A DNA stretch of 64,000 bases. Source: Defluviitaleaceae bacterium (lineage in GTDB: Bacteria > Bacillota > Clostridia > Lachnospirales > WQUN01). Position numbers and translations under genes: made by a program. This document shows positions 44,361 to 53,789 of the stretch, piece after piece. The notes under the pieces were generated by a model. The model was not told the DNA's origin and made no database searches. It saw nothing but the letters and a program-made list of their open reading frames with translations. The DNA lies in NCBI GenBank assembly GCA_009779835.1, contig WRBD01000004.1, forward strand, positions 1 through 64,000, read 5' to 3'. The first letter of the stretch is position 1, and every line of letters starts with the position of its first letter.

Positions 44361-45256
44361 AAAATTTGCGCTCCTTCCAAATCTGTGTGTAAAATTTGTA
44401 TTTCCCATGCGTTGTCCAGTTCTTGTAAGTGAAGCTTCATTTTTTCCGCGAAAGATTTTTCGTTTTTTCGCGTGGTTATCGCAATTATTGTCGGGCCCGC
44501 GCCGCTCATAAAAACGCCTTTCGCGCCTTCGTTTTTCGCGTGTTCAAAAATTTTATCCATGCCGGGGATAAATGCTCCCCTGAATGGTTGATGTATTCTG
44601 TCATTTACAGAAACAGGCAGATTATCCCAGTTTTTACTCATCATCGAGGCAATAAATAAAGACGCACGCGAAATATTAAAAATTACGTCCGCCTTTGAAT
44701 ATCCGGAGGGAAGAATGCGCCGCGCCTTCGCGGTGGATAGTTGAAAATCGGGAATAAACGTCACAAAAGAAAGCTCGTCCGACGGGGAAATTTTAATATG
44801 ATGAAGAATTTTCTCTTCGCCTTCCAAAACAGCTACGATTAATCCGCCGTAAACCGCAGGCGCAACATTGTCCGGGTGGCCTTCAATTTGACACGCCATT
44901 TGTGCAAGCTCGTCCTTTGTCATGGGCTTGCCCGTGAGTTCATTTGCCGCGAAAAGTCCCGCCACAATACATGCCGAACTGCTCCCAAGCCCGCGTGTCA
45001 TAGGAATTTTATCGTATTGAGTGAGTTTCAGCTTAGGCATTTTTTTTCCGATTTTATCGTAAAACCGTGTTATTACCTGATAAATTAAATTATCTTCCGT
45101 AGTCATAAACATTGACGGGGTTTCCGATTTGATTTCAATTAAAAAGCGGTCGGATTCTTCAACTATAAGCTCGTTGTATAAATTCAAAGCCATTCCGAAG
45201 CAATCGAAACCGGGACCCATATTCGCTGTGGTCGCCGGGACTTTTATTTTGAACAT
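44357..45256 (-). CDS. thrB: Homoserine kinase
   Basis: 299 residues, GHMP kinase. Phosphorylates homoserine for threonine synthase. The N-terminus KVPATTANMGPGFDCFGMAL and the ATP loop TRGLGSSSACIVAG are diagnostic, and the C-terminal motif FMSGAGPTIIA is complete. The ATG at 45256 has CAGGGGTG upstream; longer frames have no ribosome binding site. First gene of a thrB-thrC pair, divergent from the rhomboid gene. No threonine attenuator was recognised in the short leader. Confidence 0.95.
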   Translation of the reverse strand: MFKIKVPATTANMGPGFDCFGMALNLYNELIVEESDRFLIEIKSETPSMFMTTEDNLIYQVITRFYDKIGKKMPKLKLTQYDKIPMTRGLGSSSACIVAGLFAANELTGKPMTKDELAQMACQIEGHPDNVAPAVYGGLIVAVLEGEEKILHHIKISPSDELSFVTFIPDFQLSTAKARRILPSGYSKADVIFNISRASLFIASMMSKNWDNLPVSVNDRIHQPFRGAFIPGMDKIFEHAKNEGAKGVFMSGAGPTIIAITTRKNEKSFAEKMKLHLQELDNAWEIQILHTDLEGAQIL

Positions 45257-45333
45257 TCTTACACACCCCTGTTGCTTTTGTTTGCGCATATGGATTATAT
45301 TAGTTTTTGCAGGAAAAGAAAAGAGGAAGAAGA

Positions 45334-46425
45334 ATGTTCGCACAATTTTCCGCGTTATTGTATAGTTTAGCAAAAAACGAAGACTACCAACTTCCCGTAT
45401 CCGACGGCGAAACTATCTCCGACGCAACATATTGGATCGCTCAAAAATCTGAGATGGCAACAGTGTTATCGCTTTATGTATTTAATGCCGAAAAAACAAA
45501 TATGCAAATGCTTCTTGAATACGAAAAAAATATACGTTCCGACTGGGAATCAAATGCACACAATTTCGGGCATCTGGTGGGTGTTTTTGTGATTGCGGGC
45601 GGTGATGCTTCAATGTTTGACGGTGTGGAATTTGATGAATATTACGGGCAACAAATTCATATCAGTTTTTGGCATATAAATCTTGAAACGGGCGAGATTA
45701 CCGTGCCAAAAGGTCAGCCGAAAAAATTATTTAATCTTCGCGAAATGATTTCTAATGCGTACAAAGAAATGAGCAACACAACCGAAGAAACCACTTTTAC
45801 GGAAATAAAAAGCCGTGTCGAAATCCCTCGCTCTGTGGCGAAGCATCGCTGGCCGATTATTTCAATCGCGGTAATTTTAATCAACGCATTAATTCTAGGT
45901 TTTATGTATTTAGAGGGCTACAACGAGAACAATATTATGGTTCCTGTGCGTTTTGGCGCGCTCGTTTCTGAAAATGTAATCTACAAGGGCGAATGGCACA
46001 GGCTTTTTAACGCGATGTTTTTGCATTTCAACTTCGGTCATTTTTTCTCTAACGCCTTTGGAATACTTATTTTCGGTACACGCCTTGAACGATATCTCGG
46101 ACGAAGAATGTTTTGCAGCGTGTATATTTTTTCGGGTCTGCTTGGTTCGGTTTTCACATTGATTCATTCGTATTATTTTCAGCCGCACGCTATATCGGCA
46201 GGTGCTTCGGGCGCGGTTTACGGAATAGTCGGCGCGGTTTTTATTTACACTCGAATTACAAAACGCTCCATAGAAGGAATCGGTTGGTATATAATGTTAA
46301 TCTATATCGGGCTGGGCTTCGTCATAGGCTTCGCAACACCCGGCATAGGAAACTTTGCACACCTTGGCGGGCTTATCGGCGGAATATTAATCGGCGGCGT
46401 GTATGCTATGGCTTGTAAAAAATAA
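45334..46425 (+). CDS. Rhomboid-family intramembrane serine protease
   Basis: 363 residues. A soluble N-terminal domain of about 180 residues is followed by six or seven membrane segments. The catalytic serine is in SAGASGAVYGIVG and the histidine in FAHLGGLIGG; the first luminal helix has WHRLFNAMFLHFNFGHFFSN. The ATG at 45334 follows GAGGAAGAAG and is preferred over 45307. Cleaves membrane proteins within the bilayer. The 3' end overlaps the end of the convergent pssA by 20 bases. Confidence 0.92.
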   Translation: MFAQFSALLYSLAKNEDYQLPVSDGETISDATYWIAQKSEMATVLSLYVFNAEKTNMQMLLEYEKNIRSDWESNAHNFGHLVGVFVIAGGDASMFDGVEFDEYYGQQIHISFWHINLETGEITVPKGQPKKLFNLREMISNAYKEMSNTTEETTFTEIKSRVEIPRSVAKHRWPIISIAVILINALILGFMYLEGYNENNIMVPVRFGALVSENVIYKGEWHRLFNAMFLHFNFGHFFSNAFGILIFGTRLERYLGRRMFCSVYIFSGLLGSVFTLIHSYYFQPHAISAGASGAVYGIVGAVFIYTRITKRSIEGIGWYIMLIYIGLGFVIGFATPGIGNFAHLGGLIGGILIGGVYAMACKK

Positions 46426-47032
46426 CAACTAAAAGAAATACGACCGACACAACGCTCATGGCTTTCTGCCACATGCCGTATTTTTTTAGTTGAATGCCTG
46501 AAATCATTAAAACGCCGATAATAAAAAATGTAATGGCAGGAAACCATATAGGAAACCCAAGCACATGACGACACCAAACTGACATCACAACGGTCATCAT
46601 GGAACCAGGTACGGGCAACCCCGTAAAATATTTATCCGCCTCGATAATATTATAATAAGCCAGCCGCCAAAGTGCGCAAACACTGTAAAAAACCATTGCG
46701 GAAAATATAATTACATTATCAAAAAGATTATTGCTTTCAAAAACAAGTAAATCAAGAACTATCCAAATCGGTATTATTCCGCATGTAAAAAAATCCACGA
46801 GCGTGTCTACATATTGCCCGAACTCCGTTTGCTGTTTCAGTTTTGCAGCAACAAAACCGTCTACAAAATCCATCAGTCCCGCTAAAGATAAAAAAATTAA
46901 CGCGGTTCGTAAATCCTTCCTGGTAAGAAAAAAACAAGCAAAAATTCCAAATACCATTCCTAGCGTGGTAAGCGCGTTGGGAATATTCAAATGTTTTAAT
47001 GCCGGGAAAAGACGAACAAACATACTTCTCAT
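46406..47032 (-). CDS. pssA: CDP-alcohol phosphatidyltransferase, phosphatidylserine synthase type
   Basis: 208 residues with several membrane helices. The family motif reads DFVDGFVAAKLKQQTEFG then QYVDTLVD; it keeps all catalytic Asp residues, but the conserved Arg of the D-x2-DG-x2-AR motif is Ala, with Lys next to it. The following psd-type gene partner identifies the product as PS rather than PG. The start overlaps the psd stop as ATGA. It makes phosphatidylserine from CDP-diacylglycerol and serine at the membrane. Confidence 0.85.
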   Translation of the reverse strand: MRSMFVRLFPALKHLNIPNALTTLGMVFGIFACFFLTRKDLRTALIFLSLAGLMDFVDGFVAAKLKQQTEFGQYVDTLVDFFTCGIIPIWIVLDLLVFESNNLFDNVIIFSAMVFYSVCALWRLAYYNIIEADKYFTGLPVPGSMMTVVMSVWCRHVLGFPIWFPAITFFIIGVLMISGIQLKKYGMWQKAMSVVSVVFLLVVIFYKP

Positions 47033-47979
47033 TTTTTGACTCCTAAACTTTCGCCAATCGGAATTTTTGTTTCAACGCCTTCGATTGTGCGTAAAATTAA
47101 ATCGGGGTTCGGTTTGAACGTGCCTTTTTTTAAAAAGAGTAACACAAGCGAACCGCCCGGCTTAAAATAACTTGCCACATCTCCACGATTCACCCGTTCG
47201 CCTTCTTCAAAACAATGAACAATGCTTCCCACAAAAGTCGCACCCACTTCAACAAGAACCGCGTCGTCGAAATTTTCCGTAGAAAATTGAATAAGTGCAC
47301 GTTTGTTGCGGCAATAAAGTTTTACAACACGATTAAGCGCGAGCGGACTGACTGAATACAAATCGCCTTTGATTAGACGTGTAGACGTTACAACGCCCGC
47401 GTCGAAAAAGTGCATTCTGTGATAATTCGCGGGGGTAAGACGAATACTGACCATCGTGCCGCCGGAATATTCCTGTGCAAGCTTGGCATCCGCGAAAAGT
47501 TCTTCAAGCGAAAAATCCGTTCCCTTTGCGGCAATAATCTGTGCGGGCTTTATATCCGAAAAAATACTAACAAGCCCCTCGCAAGGCGAACCCAAAACAT
47601 GTGCTTCTTTCGGAAACTCCACGCCCATTTTTTCACGCGCAAAGAATTGCGCAAAATTTTTATAAGTCCCGTGGCAACCCGTCATGTCAACGCCATACTT
47701 TTCGATAAATTGCGGAATGCCCTTTGCCGAAAGCTTTGTACGACAATAAAGCCCGTAAAGCCGGCTGACCGCTTTGCGTTTTACAAGCCAAAGCAAACCC
47801 GCTCCGCCAACCGGATTCTCATAAATAAGACGCATAAGTCTTTCGGGACAAATTCTTTCTTGCTCCAATTGTCCGTCGTTGTAAACCCAAATGGACTGTT
47901 TGCGCTTCTTCACTTTTGGAAAACGCAATTTACGTCTTGGTAACTTGGGAAACCTGCTTCGTAGTTGAATGCGTTTCAT
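47029..47979 (-). CDS. psd: Phosphatidylserine decarboxylase
   Basis: 316 residues. It converts phosphatidylserine to phosphatidylethanolamine. The self-cleavage site that generates the pyruvoyl cofactor is FKPGGSLVLLF near the C-terminus, with Ser as the expected new N-terminus. VSIRLTPANYHRMHFF carries the conserved His region. A basic N-terminus (RSRFPKLPRRKLRFPKVKKRK) is longer than usual. Together with pssA it gives a complete PE branch. The 184 bases between it and dnaE hold no gene. Confidence 0.92.
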   Translation of the reverse strand: MKRIQLRSRFPKLPRRKLRFPKVKKRKQSIWVYNDGQLEQERICPERLMRLIYENPVGGAGLLWLVKRKAVSRLYGLYCRTKLSAKGIPQFIEKYGVDMTGCHGTYKNFAQFFAREKMGVEFPKEAHVLGSPCEGLVSIFSDIKPAQIIAAKGTDFSLEELFADAKLAQEYSGGTMVSIRLTPANYHRMHFFDAGVVTSTRLIKGDLYSVSPLALNRVVKLYCRNKRALIQFSTENFDDAVLVEVGATFVGSIVHCFEEGERVNRGDVASYFKPGGSLVLLFLKKGTFKPNPDLILRTIEGVETKIPIGESLGVKK

Positions 47980-48163
47980 TTCCTGCCCCTTCCGACTTGT
48001 GCTGTTTAATTTATATGTAGCTGAAACTAATTATAACCAACTTTATTTAAAATGCAAAGGAAAGATAAAGCCTGCGGTTGGTTTGAAAAAATCTAATTCG
48101 GAATCAGAACCGGAATTTTTTCATGGTATTTTCTCCTCTATGCAATAAGCGTCTGTCCCAAAA

Positions 48164-51100
48164 TCAAGTAACCTTCACCGTACCTTCACCCAGCAAATTT
48201 TGCATTGATTGAGTAAGTGCGTCGCTTGGCGTTACCCAAAACGCGCTGTTGGCAAGAAATTTTTTATTTAAAGCTTCGTTGTAAATCATAACTTGGGTTT
48301 CGCCGGGGTGGGCGGAAAGAGTGTCGGTAATTTTTTTCAACGGAATATTGCTTCCTTTCGGGACTTTCAGCCAAAAGGTGGGCTTTTTTGTTGTCTTTGT
48401 ACCTGTTCCCGGTACAACAGGCGGCATTTCTTCGTAGAAAAGAAAATCCTGCGCTACAAGTTTTGTTGCTTCTTCTTCGCGCGCAGAAACGCGGCCTTGT
48501 ATTACAAGAACTTGGTCGTCTTGTAAACGCGAGCCGAACTTTTCGTAAATTTTTGAAAACACGATTACTTCAACGGAACCATGCATATCTTCCACGGTTA
48601 AAAAGCAAAATGGTTTGTTATCGGCTTTGGTATATTTTACGCTTTTGCCCGTAATCATTCCGCCGTATTTAGCGGTGTCGCCATCTTTTACGACACCCGT
48701 GTCATCAAAACCCGTGTCTTCTTCTTGGGTTGGTTCGCCAAAATCAAGGCTTGTCACCGTAGCGTGCGGGCGAACGGTTTCTTCAAATTCCGCAAACGGA
48801 TGACCGCTTACGTAAATTCCCAAAAGTTCTTTTTCATCAGAAAGACGCAGACGTTTTGGCAGTTCACCCATTTCGGGGAGTTCATCCGTATCGGGGGCTT
48901 CCTCTTGCGAGTCTTCCATATCGAAAAGAGAAAGCTGACCGGAAAGGGTATTTTTTTTCTGTTGCACAAGACCGCTTTGTATGCCCTGATAAACCGCTAT
49001 ATACTGCGAACGCTTTCCCCCGACGGAATCAAACGCGCCGGAGCGAATCAGGCTTTCAATGCAACGCTTGTTAATATCGGAATCGGTGAGACGTTTTATA
49101 AAATCCGTAATACCTTTGTATTTTCCGTTTTTCTCGCGTTCGGCAACAATTGCGTCAACGGTGGCTCGTCCTACGTTTTTTATTGCGGAAAGCCCGAAGC
49201 GAATATTATTTCCGCTCACTGAAAATGAACCGAAGCCTTCGTTCACATCAGGCGGAAGCAGTCTGATATTCATTTTTTTACATTCGGCAATGTAGGCGGC
49301 AACTTTTGTACTGTCGCCCATGATGGAAGTCATCATTGCCGCCATAAATTCCACGGGATGATAACATTTCAAATACGCTGTTTGATAACCAATTACCGCA
49401 TAACATGCCGCGTGTGATTTGTTAAACGCATATGCGGCGAATTTATCCATCGCGTCGAAAATTTCACTTGCGATTTTTTCGGGAACGCCGTTTTTTATGC
49501 AGCCGGGAACGCCCGCTTCTTCAAGACCGTGGATAAAATTCCGCCGCTCTTGTGCCATAACATCGGCGTTTTTTTTTGACATCGCACGGCGAATCAAGTC
49601 GCTTCGCCCAAGACTGAACCCCGCCAAGTCGCGCACGATTTGCATTACCTGTTCCTGATAAACGATACAGCCGTAAGTTGCTTCTAATATTGGTTTCAAT
49701 GAGGGGTGGAGATATTTTATTTTAGTGGGATTGCGCTTGCCATCAACATATTGCGGAATAAAATCCATCGGACCGGGCCGGTACAAGGAAATTCCCGCCG
49801 TTAAATCTTCAAGGCTTTGCGGTTGAAGTTCCCGCATAAACGATGTCATTCCCGCGCTTTCCAATTGAAAGATACCCGCCGTTTTGCCTTGCGAAATTAA
49901 TTCGTAAACGGCAGGGTCATCGTAGCCGTATGGCCAGCTATGAACGTCAACTTCGATTCCTTTGCCGCGCTTTACTTCTTCCGCGGCAATTCGCAGAACG
50001 GTTAAATTACGCAATCCAAGAAAATCCATTTTTAATAAGCCTAGCTCTTCGCATGTTCCCATTGGAAATTGTGTGGTGACAACGCCGTCGTTTAAGTTAA
50101 GCGGAACATATTCCGTTACGGGCTTATCGCAAATTACAACGCCCGCCGCGTGTGTTCCCGCATGACGCGAAAGCCCTTCAAGGCGAAGGCTCATGTCTAA
50201 TAGTTTTCTTGTGTCTTCTTCTTCTTCGTACGCGGTTTTTAACTCGGGGTTTATATTAAGTGCTTTTTTCAGATTCATACCCAAGTCGCCGGGAATCATT
50301 TTCGCAACGCGGTCAACGTCCGCGTAAGGCATCGCAAGCGCACGCCCAACGTCGCGCACTACGGCTTTGGCTTTCATTGTTCCAAATGTAATTATCTGCG
50401 CAACATGGTCTGCGCCGTATTTTCTGTTTACATAATTAATGACTTCCTGCCGCCGCTCGACGCAAAAGTCTATATCGAAGTCGGGCATTGAAACGCGCTC
50501 CGGGTTTAAAAATCGCTCGAACAGCAAATTATACGGAATCGGGTCAACGTCCGTTATCCGCAAGGTGTACGCTACAATACTTCCCGCGCCGGAGCCGCGC
50601 CCCGGCCCCACCATAATTGAATTATCCCGCGCATATTTTATGAAATCCCATACGATTAAAAAATATTCAACAAATCCCATATTTTTTATTACGCTAAGCT
50701 CAAAGTCAAGCCGTTCCTGATACGGCACGATATCGGTGACATTCGGATAGCGTTGTGAAAGCCCCGTTTCACATTGTTCTCTCAAATATTCAAACGCGTC
50801 GCCGTTATTTGGTACATCGAAAATGGGCAGTTTGTATTCGTTAAATTTAATCTCAACATTGCAACGGTCGGCGATTTTTTGTGTGTTTTCCAAAGCCGCC
50901 GGCGAGTATGAAAACTGCTCGTACATTTCTTCCGGCGATTTTAAGTAGAATTCATCGGTGCTCATGCTCATTCGTTTTTCATCAAGAACGGTTTTTCCGG
51001 TTTGTATGCACAACAAAACATCATGTGGCTTGGAATCGCTTTTTTCGATGTAATGAATATCGTTTGTAGCGACAAGCGGCAAACCCGTTTCGTTTGACAT

Positions 51101-51676
51101 TCGCATAAGAAGTTGGTTTACTTTGTTTTGCTCGTCGATTCCGTTTTCCTGAATCTCCAAGAAAAAATTTCCTTCTCCGAAAATTTCGGAGTAAAGAAGT
51201 GCGCGTTCCTTTCCTGCGTCATAGCCATGGGACATTAAAACGCTTGCCACAACGCCGTTCAAACATCCGCTTAACGCGATTAACCCCCTTGAATGTTCAC
51301 GCAAAATTTCAACATCAATACGGGGCTTGTAATAAAATCCTTCTGTGAATCCAATAGAAACCAGTTTTATTAAATTGTGATAGCCTTCCAAGTTTTCCGC
51401 CAAAAGCACAAGATGGTGATAGTTTCCTTCATCGCTTTTCTCTCTGACTTTTCGCCCGGTTGGCGCGACATACACCTCGCAACCCAAAACAGGCTTAATT
51501 CCCGACGCTTTTGCCGCCTTGTAAAAGTCGATTACACCGTACATAACGCCGTGGTCTGTAATCGCAATCGCGTTCATTTCCATTTCTTTAGCGCGTGAGG
51601 TTAGTTCCTTTATTTTTGCCGAGCCATCTAAAAGACTGTATTCCGTGTGAACATGCAGATGAACGAAGGGTTTCAC
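48164..51676 (-). CDS. dnaE: DNA polymerase III alpha subunit, DnaE type
   Basis: 1170 residues, GTG start after TAGGAGG. It has an N-terminal PHP domain (HLHVHTEYSLLDGS, TDHGVMYG), then the C-family polymerase with GPGRGSGAGS and the catalytic Asp residues in MPDFDIDF (about residues 395-401). The finger and little-finger regions include SHAACYAVIGYQTAYLK. A helix-hairpin-helix (VGRATVDAIVAERE) and a C-terminal OB fold (MITGKSVKYTKADNKPFCFLTVED) follow. Length fits DnaE and not PolC. Main or accessory replicative polymerase. Unlinked to its neighbours. Confidence 0.96.
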   Translation of the reverse strand: MKPFVHLHVHTEYSLLDGSAKIKELTSRAKEMEMNAIAITDHGVMYGVIDFYKAAKASGIKPVLGCEVYVAPTGRKVREKSDEGNYHHLVLLAENLEGYHNLIKLVSIGFTEGFYYKPRIDVEILREHSRGLIALSGCLNGVVASVLMSHGYDAGKERALLYSEIFGEGNFFLEIQENGIDEQNKVNQLLMRMSNETGLPLVATNDIHYIEKSDSKPHDVLLCIQTGKTVLDEKRMSMSTDEFYLKSPEEMYEQFSYSPAALENTQKIADRCNVEIKFNEYKLPIFDVPNNGDAFEYLREQCETGLSQRYPNVTDIVPYQERLDFELSVIKNMGFVEYFLIVWDFIKYARDNSIMVGPGRGSGAGSIVAYTLRITDVDPIPYNLLFERFLNPERVSMPDFDIDFCVERRQEVINYVNRKYGADHVAQIITFGTMKAKAVVRDVGRALAMPYADVDRVAKMIPGDLGMNLKKALNINPELKTAYEEEEDTRKLLDMSLRLEGLSRHAGTHAAGVVICDKPVTEYVPLNLNDGVVTTQFPMGTCEELGLLKMDFLGLRNLTVLRIAAEEVKRGKGIEVDVHSWPYGYDDPAVYELISQGKTAGIFQLESAGMTSFMRELQPQSLEDLTAGISLYRPGPMDFIPQYVDGKRNPTKIKYLHPSLKPILEATYGCIVYQEQVMQIVRDLAGFSLGRSDLIRRAMSKKNADVMAQERRNFIHGLEEAGVPGCIKNGVPEKIASEIFDAMDKFAAYAFNKSHAACYAVIGYQTAYLKCYHPVEFMAAMMTSIMGDSTKVAAYIAECKKMNIRLLPPDVNEGFGSFSVSGNNIRFGLSAIKNVGRATVDAIVAEREKNGKYKGITDFIKRLTDSDINKRCIESLIRSGAFDSVGGKRSQYIAVYQGIQSGLVQQKKNTLSGQLSLFDMEDSQEEAPDTDELPEMGELPKRLRLSDEKELLGIYVSGHPFAEFEETVRPHATVTSLDFGEPTQEEDTGFDDTGVVKDGDTAKYGGMITGKSVKYTKADNKPFCFLTVEDMHGSVEVIVFSKIYEKFGSRLQDDQVLVIQGRVSAREEEATKLVAQDFLFYEEMPPVVPGTGTKTTKKPTFWLKVPKGSNIPLKKITDTLSAHPGETQVMIYNEALNKKFLANSAFWVTPSDALTQSMQNLLGEGTVKVT

Positions 51677-51757
51677 TTTGAAGGCCTCCTATGTAAGAAG
51701 GAGCAATTTTGAAATTGCCCCTTTAAACTTCTAAGTACGTTTCAAGTTGATTTTATC

Positions 51758-51791
51758 AGAAAAAAAAACGCACTGCAATATTTCACAGTGC
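51758..51791 (-). terminator. Rho-independent terminator of the deacetylase gene
   Basis: On the minus strand GCACTG and CAGTGC form a stem around a 10-base loop, followed by G and nine T residues. It overlaps the deacetylase stop codon at 51783-51785. Confidence 0.85.
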
Positions 51792-52646
51792 TTTCTTTAT
51801 ACTTTTTAAAACATCTTCAATGGAGCGGCTGCTTGGGCGGTTAGTTCGATGTAGCCTGAACAAGCAATCTTTGTCGCCTTGACGGATAATATTCATCCCT
51901 TCTTGACAGGAAATGCTTGCAACCATTCCTAGCTCTTCCAAAACTTCGCGGGAATTTTTTCCGATTGCGCCAAGCGGATAAACAAAAGTTGTAGGAACAT
52001 AATCCAAGTGCGTGGCACAGGCTTCTTGGAATTTTTGAAGGTCTGCGCGCAAACGGGCGTGATAAGCTTCAGGGGATTCACCGTGTCTGTTACTGCTTCC
52101 CAGCGGGGGTTTATGCATGTTGTAACTGTGACTTTGGATTTCGGCGTGTCTCGATTCGTGAAGCTCGATAATTTGCGGCCATGTTAAATGCGGAAAGCGG
52201 GCGTTCGGATTTTTTTCCGCTTGCTGGGAGAAACGGTCTGCCGTTTCGCCAAGAACGGCAATAACTGCTTTCATATCGTATTTTTCCAAAAGTGGCAACA
52301 AATAATGAAAATCACTTGAATTGCCGTCGTCGAATGTTAACATAACGGGATTTTTAGGAAGTCTCTTGCCGCGGTTTACAAAGTTGATTAAATCTTTCAT
52401 TACCACTGTATTGTATTTGTTTGCTTTTAGAAATTTCAGGTCAGACTCAAGTTGTTCCGGGGTTATTCCGTATTTCCCTACGTATTTGGATTTTTCTGTC
52501 ACAAGATGATACATTATTATTGGAAGTTCAACTTCCTTCACTCGGCGAAAAAATACTTCTGTATCAAATTCTTCTTCCTCAATTTCGTTTGCGAAGCACG
52601 GCACGGAAAAAATTATTAACGCAAGAAAAAAAATAATATATCGCAT
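51783..52646 (-). CDS. Secreted polysaccharide deacetylase (NodB domain)
   Basis: 287 residues with a signal peptide (residues 2-19, IIFFLALIIFSVPCFA). The NodB domain has the catalytic Asp motif VMLTFDDGNSSDF and the metal motif SHSYNMH, and a late TFVYPLGAI. CE4 esterases remove acetyl groups from peptidoglycan, chitin or other polymers; the target here is probably the cell wall. Single-gene unit, divergent from the epimerase. GGAGTG precedes the ATG. Confidence 0.9.
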   Translation of the reverse strand: MRYIIFFLALIIFSVPCFANEIEEEEFDTEVFFRRVKEVELPIIMYHLVTEKSKYVGKYGITPEQLESDLKFLKANKYNTVVMKDLINFVNRGKRLPKNPVMLTFDDGNSSDFHYLLPLLEKYDMKAVIAVLGETADRFSQQAEKNPNARFPHLTWPQIIELHESRHAEIQSHSYNMHKPPLGSSNRHGESPEAYHARLRADLQKFQEACATHLDYVPTTFVYPLGAIGKNSREVLEELGMVASISCQEGMNIIRQGDKDCLFRLHRTNRPSSRSIEDVLKSIKKAL

Positions 52647-52711
52647 TTTTGGTTCACTCCTTTAACGGTATTGTTCCAAAAATGTGGTATATTATTACGA
52701 GAGGTGATTAC

Positions 52712-53698
52712 ATGAAAATATTATTTATCGGAGGAACGGGACGAATAAGTGCGTCCATAACAAGACTGTGCGTTGAGATGGGTTTTCAGGTTTATTTACT
52801 TAACCGCGGAAAGCGAATGCATTTGGAAGGCGTAACGCATTTGCAAGGAGACATCAACGACGAAGCGCAGGCGGCGGCGTTGTTGAAAGGGCACAGTTTT
52901 GACGCTGTGGCGAATTTTATTAATTTCGTGCCGGAGCAGGTGCAGCGGGATATCCGATTGTTTTCGGGAATTACGGGGCAGTATATTTTTATCAGTTCCG
53001 CTTCTATTTATCAGAAACCGCTTTCAAATTATCTGATAACCGAAAGTACTCCGTTGTCTAATCCGTTTTGGGAATATTCTCGGAATAAAATCGCTTGCGA
53101 AGAATTGTTAATCAACGAATACCGCGCAAACGGTTTCCCTGTGACAATTGTTCGTCCAAGCCACACATACGATAAAACCGCCGTTCCCGTGGCTGTTCAC
53201 GGGAATAACGGACCGTGGCAAGTGTTAAAACGTATGCGCGAAGGTAAACCGGTAATCGTACATGGCGACGGTTCGAGTTTGTGGGTGCTTACGCATTCAA
53301 AAGATTTTGCGAAGGGCTTTACCGGGCTTTTGGGAAATATTCACGCCATCGGCGAGGCGGTGCATATTACTTCCGATGAAGTTCTTACTTGGAATCAAAT
53401 TTACAAGCTTATCGCGCGTGAGTTGGGTGTAACGCCGCAAATTTTATGTATACCCACAGATGCTTTAGTTGCCGTAGAACCCGAATTAGACGGCACTCTT
53501 TGGGGTGACAAGTCACATTCCGTAGTGTTTGATAACAGCAAAATTAAATCCCTTGTACCCGGATTTAATGCAACCATCCGCTTTGATGCTGGTGTGCGTG
53601 AATCTGTGGCAAATTTTCTTGCCACGCCCGCGCTTCAACAAGAAGATTTGGAGTTTGATAATTTTACGGAGTCAATTGTTCAAAAATACTCAAAATAA
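52712..53698 (+). CDS. NAD-dependent epimerase/dehydratase (extended SDR)
   Basis: 328 residues. The Rossmann motif KILFIGGTGRISASI starts at residue 2. The catalytic region has FISSASIYQ and, further on, NPFWEYSRNKIACEELL (YxxxK as YSRNK). The substrate is not evident; the sequence resembles the nucleoside-diphosphate-sugar epimerase group. The ATG at 52712 follows GAGAGGTG; the longer frame to 52649 lacks a site. Followed by a palindromic repeat. Confidence 0.85.
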   Translation: MKILFIGGTGRISASITRLCVEMGFQVYLLNRGKRMHLEGVTHLQGDINDEAQAAALLKGHSFDAVANFINFVPEQVQRDIRLFSGITGQYIFISSASIYQKPLSNYLITESTPLSNPFWEYSRNKIACEELLINEYRANGFPVTIVRPSHTYDKTAVPVAVHGNNGPWQVLKRMREGKPVIVHGDGSSLWVLTHSKDFAKGFTGLLGNIHAIGEAVHITSDEVLTWNQIYKLIARELGVTPQILCIPTDALVAVEPELDGTLWGDKSHSVVFDNSKIKSLVPGFNATIRFDAGVRESVANFLATPALQQEDLEFDNFTESIVQKYSK

Positions 53699-53706
53699 AA
53701 ATTTTT

Positions 53707-53777
53707 TAATCACGAAAGGCACTAAAAAAACGAAAAAAGAGAATGATTTTCGTGTTTTTAGTGCCTTTCGTGGTTAG
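53707..53777. repeat. Dispersed palindromic repeat, copy 2
   Basis: AATCACGAAAGGCACTAAAA (53708-53727) is the inverted repeat of the segment 53756-53777. The core and even the loop (GAGAATGATTTTCGTG against GAGAGTGAAATTTTCGTG) match copy 1 at 22,930. It lies between two convergent genes and probably ends both transcripts. It lacks the outer CAGAATAAG arms of copy 1. Confidence 0.75.
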
Positions 53778-53789
53778 AATCCGGATTCA

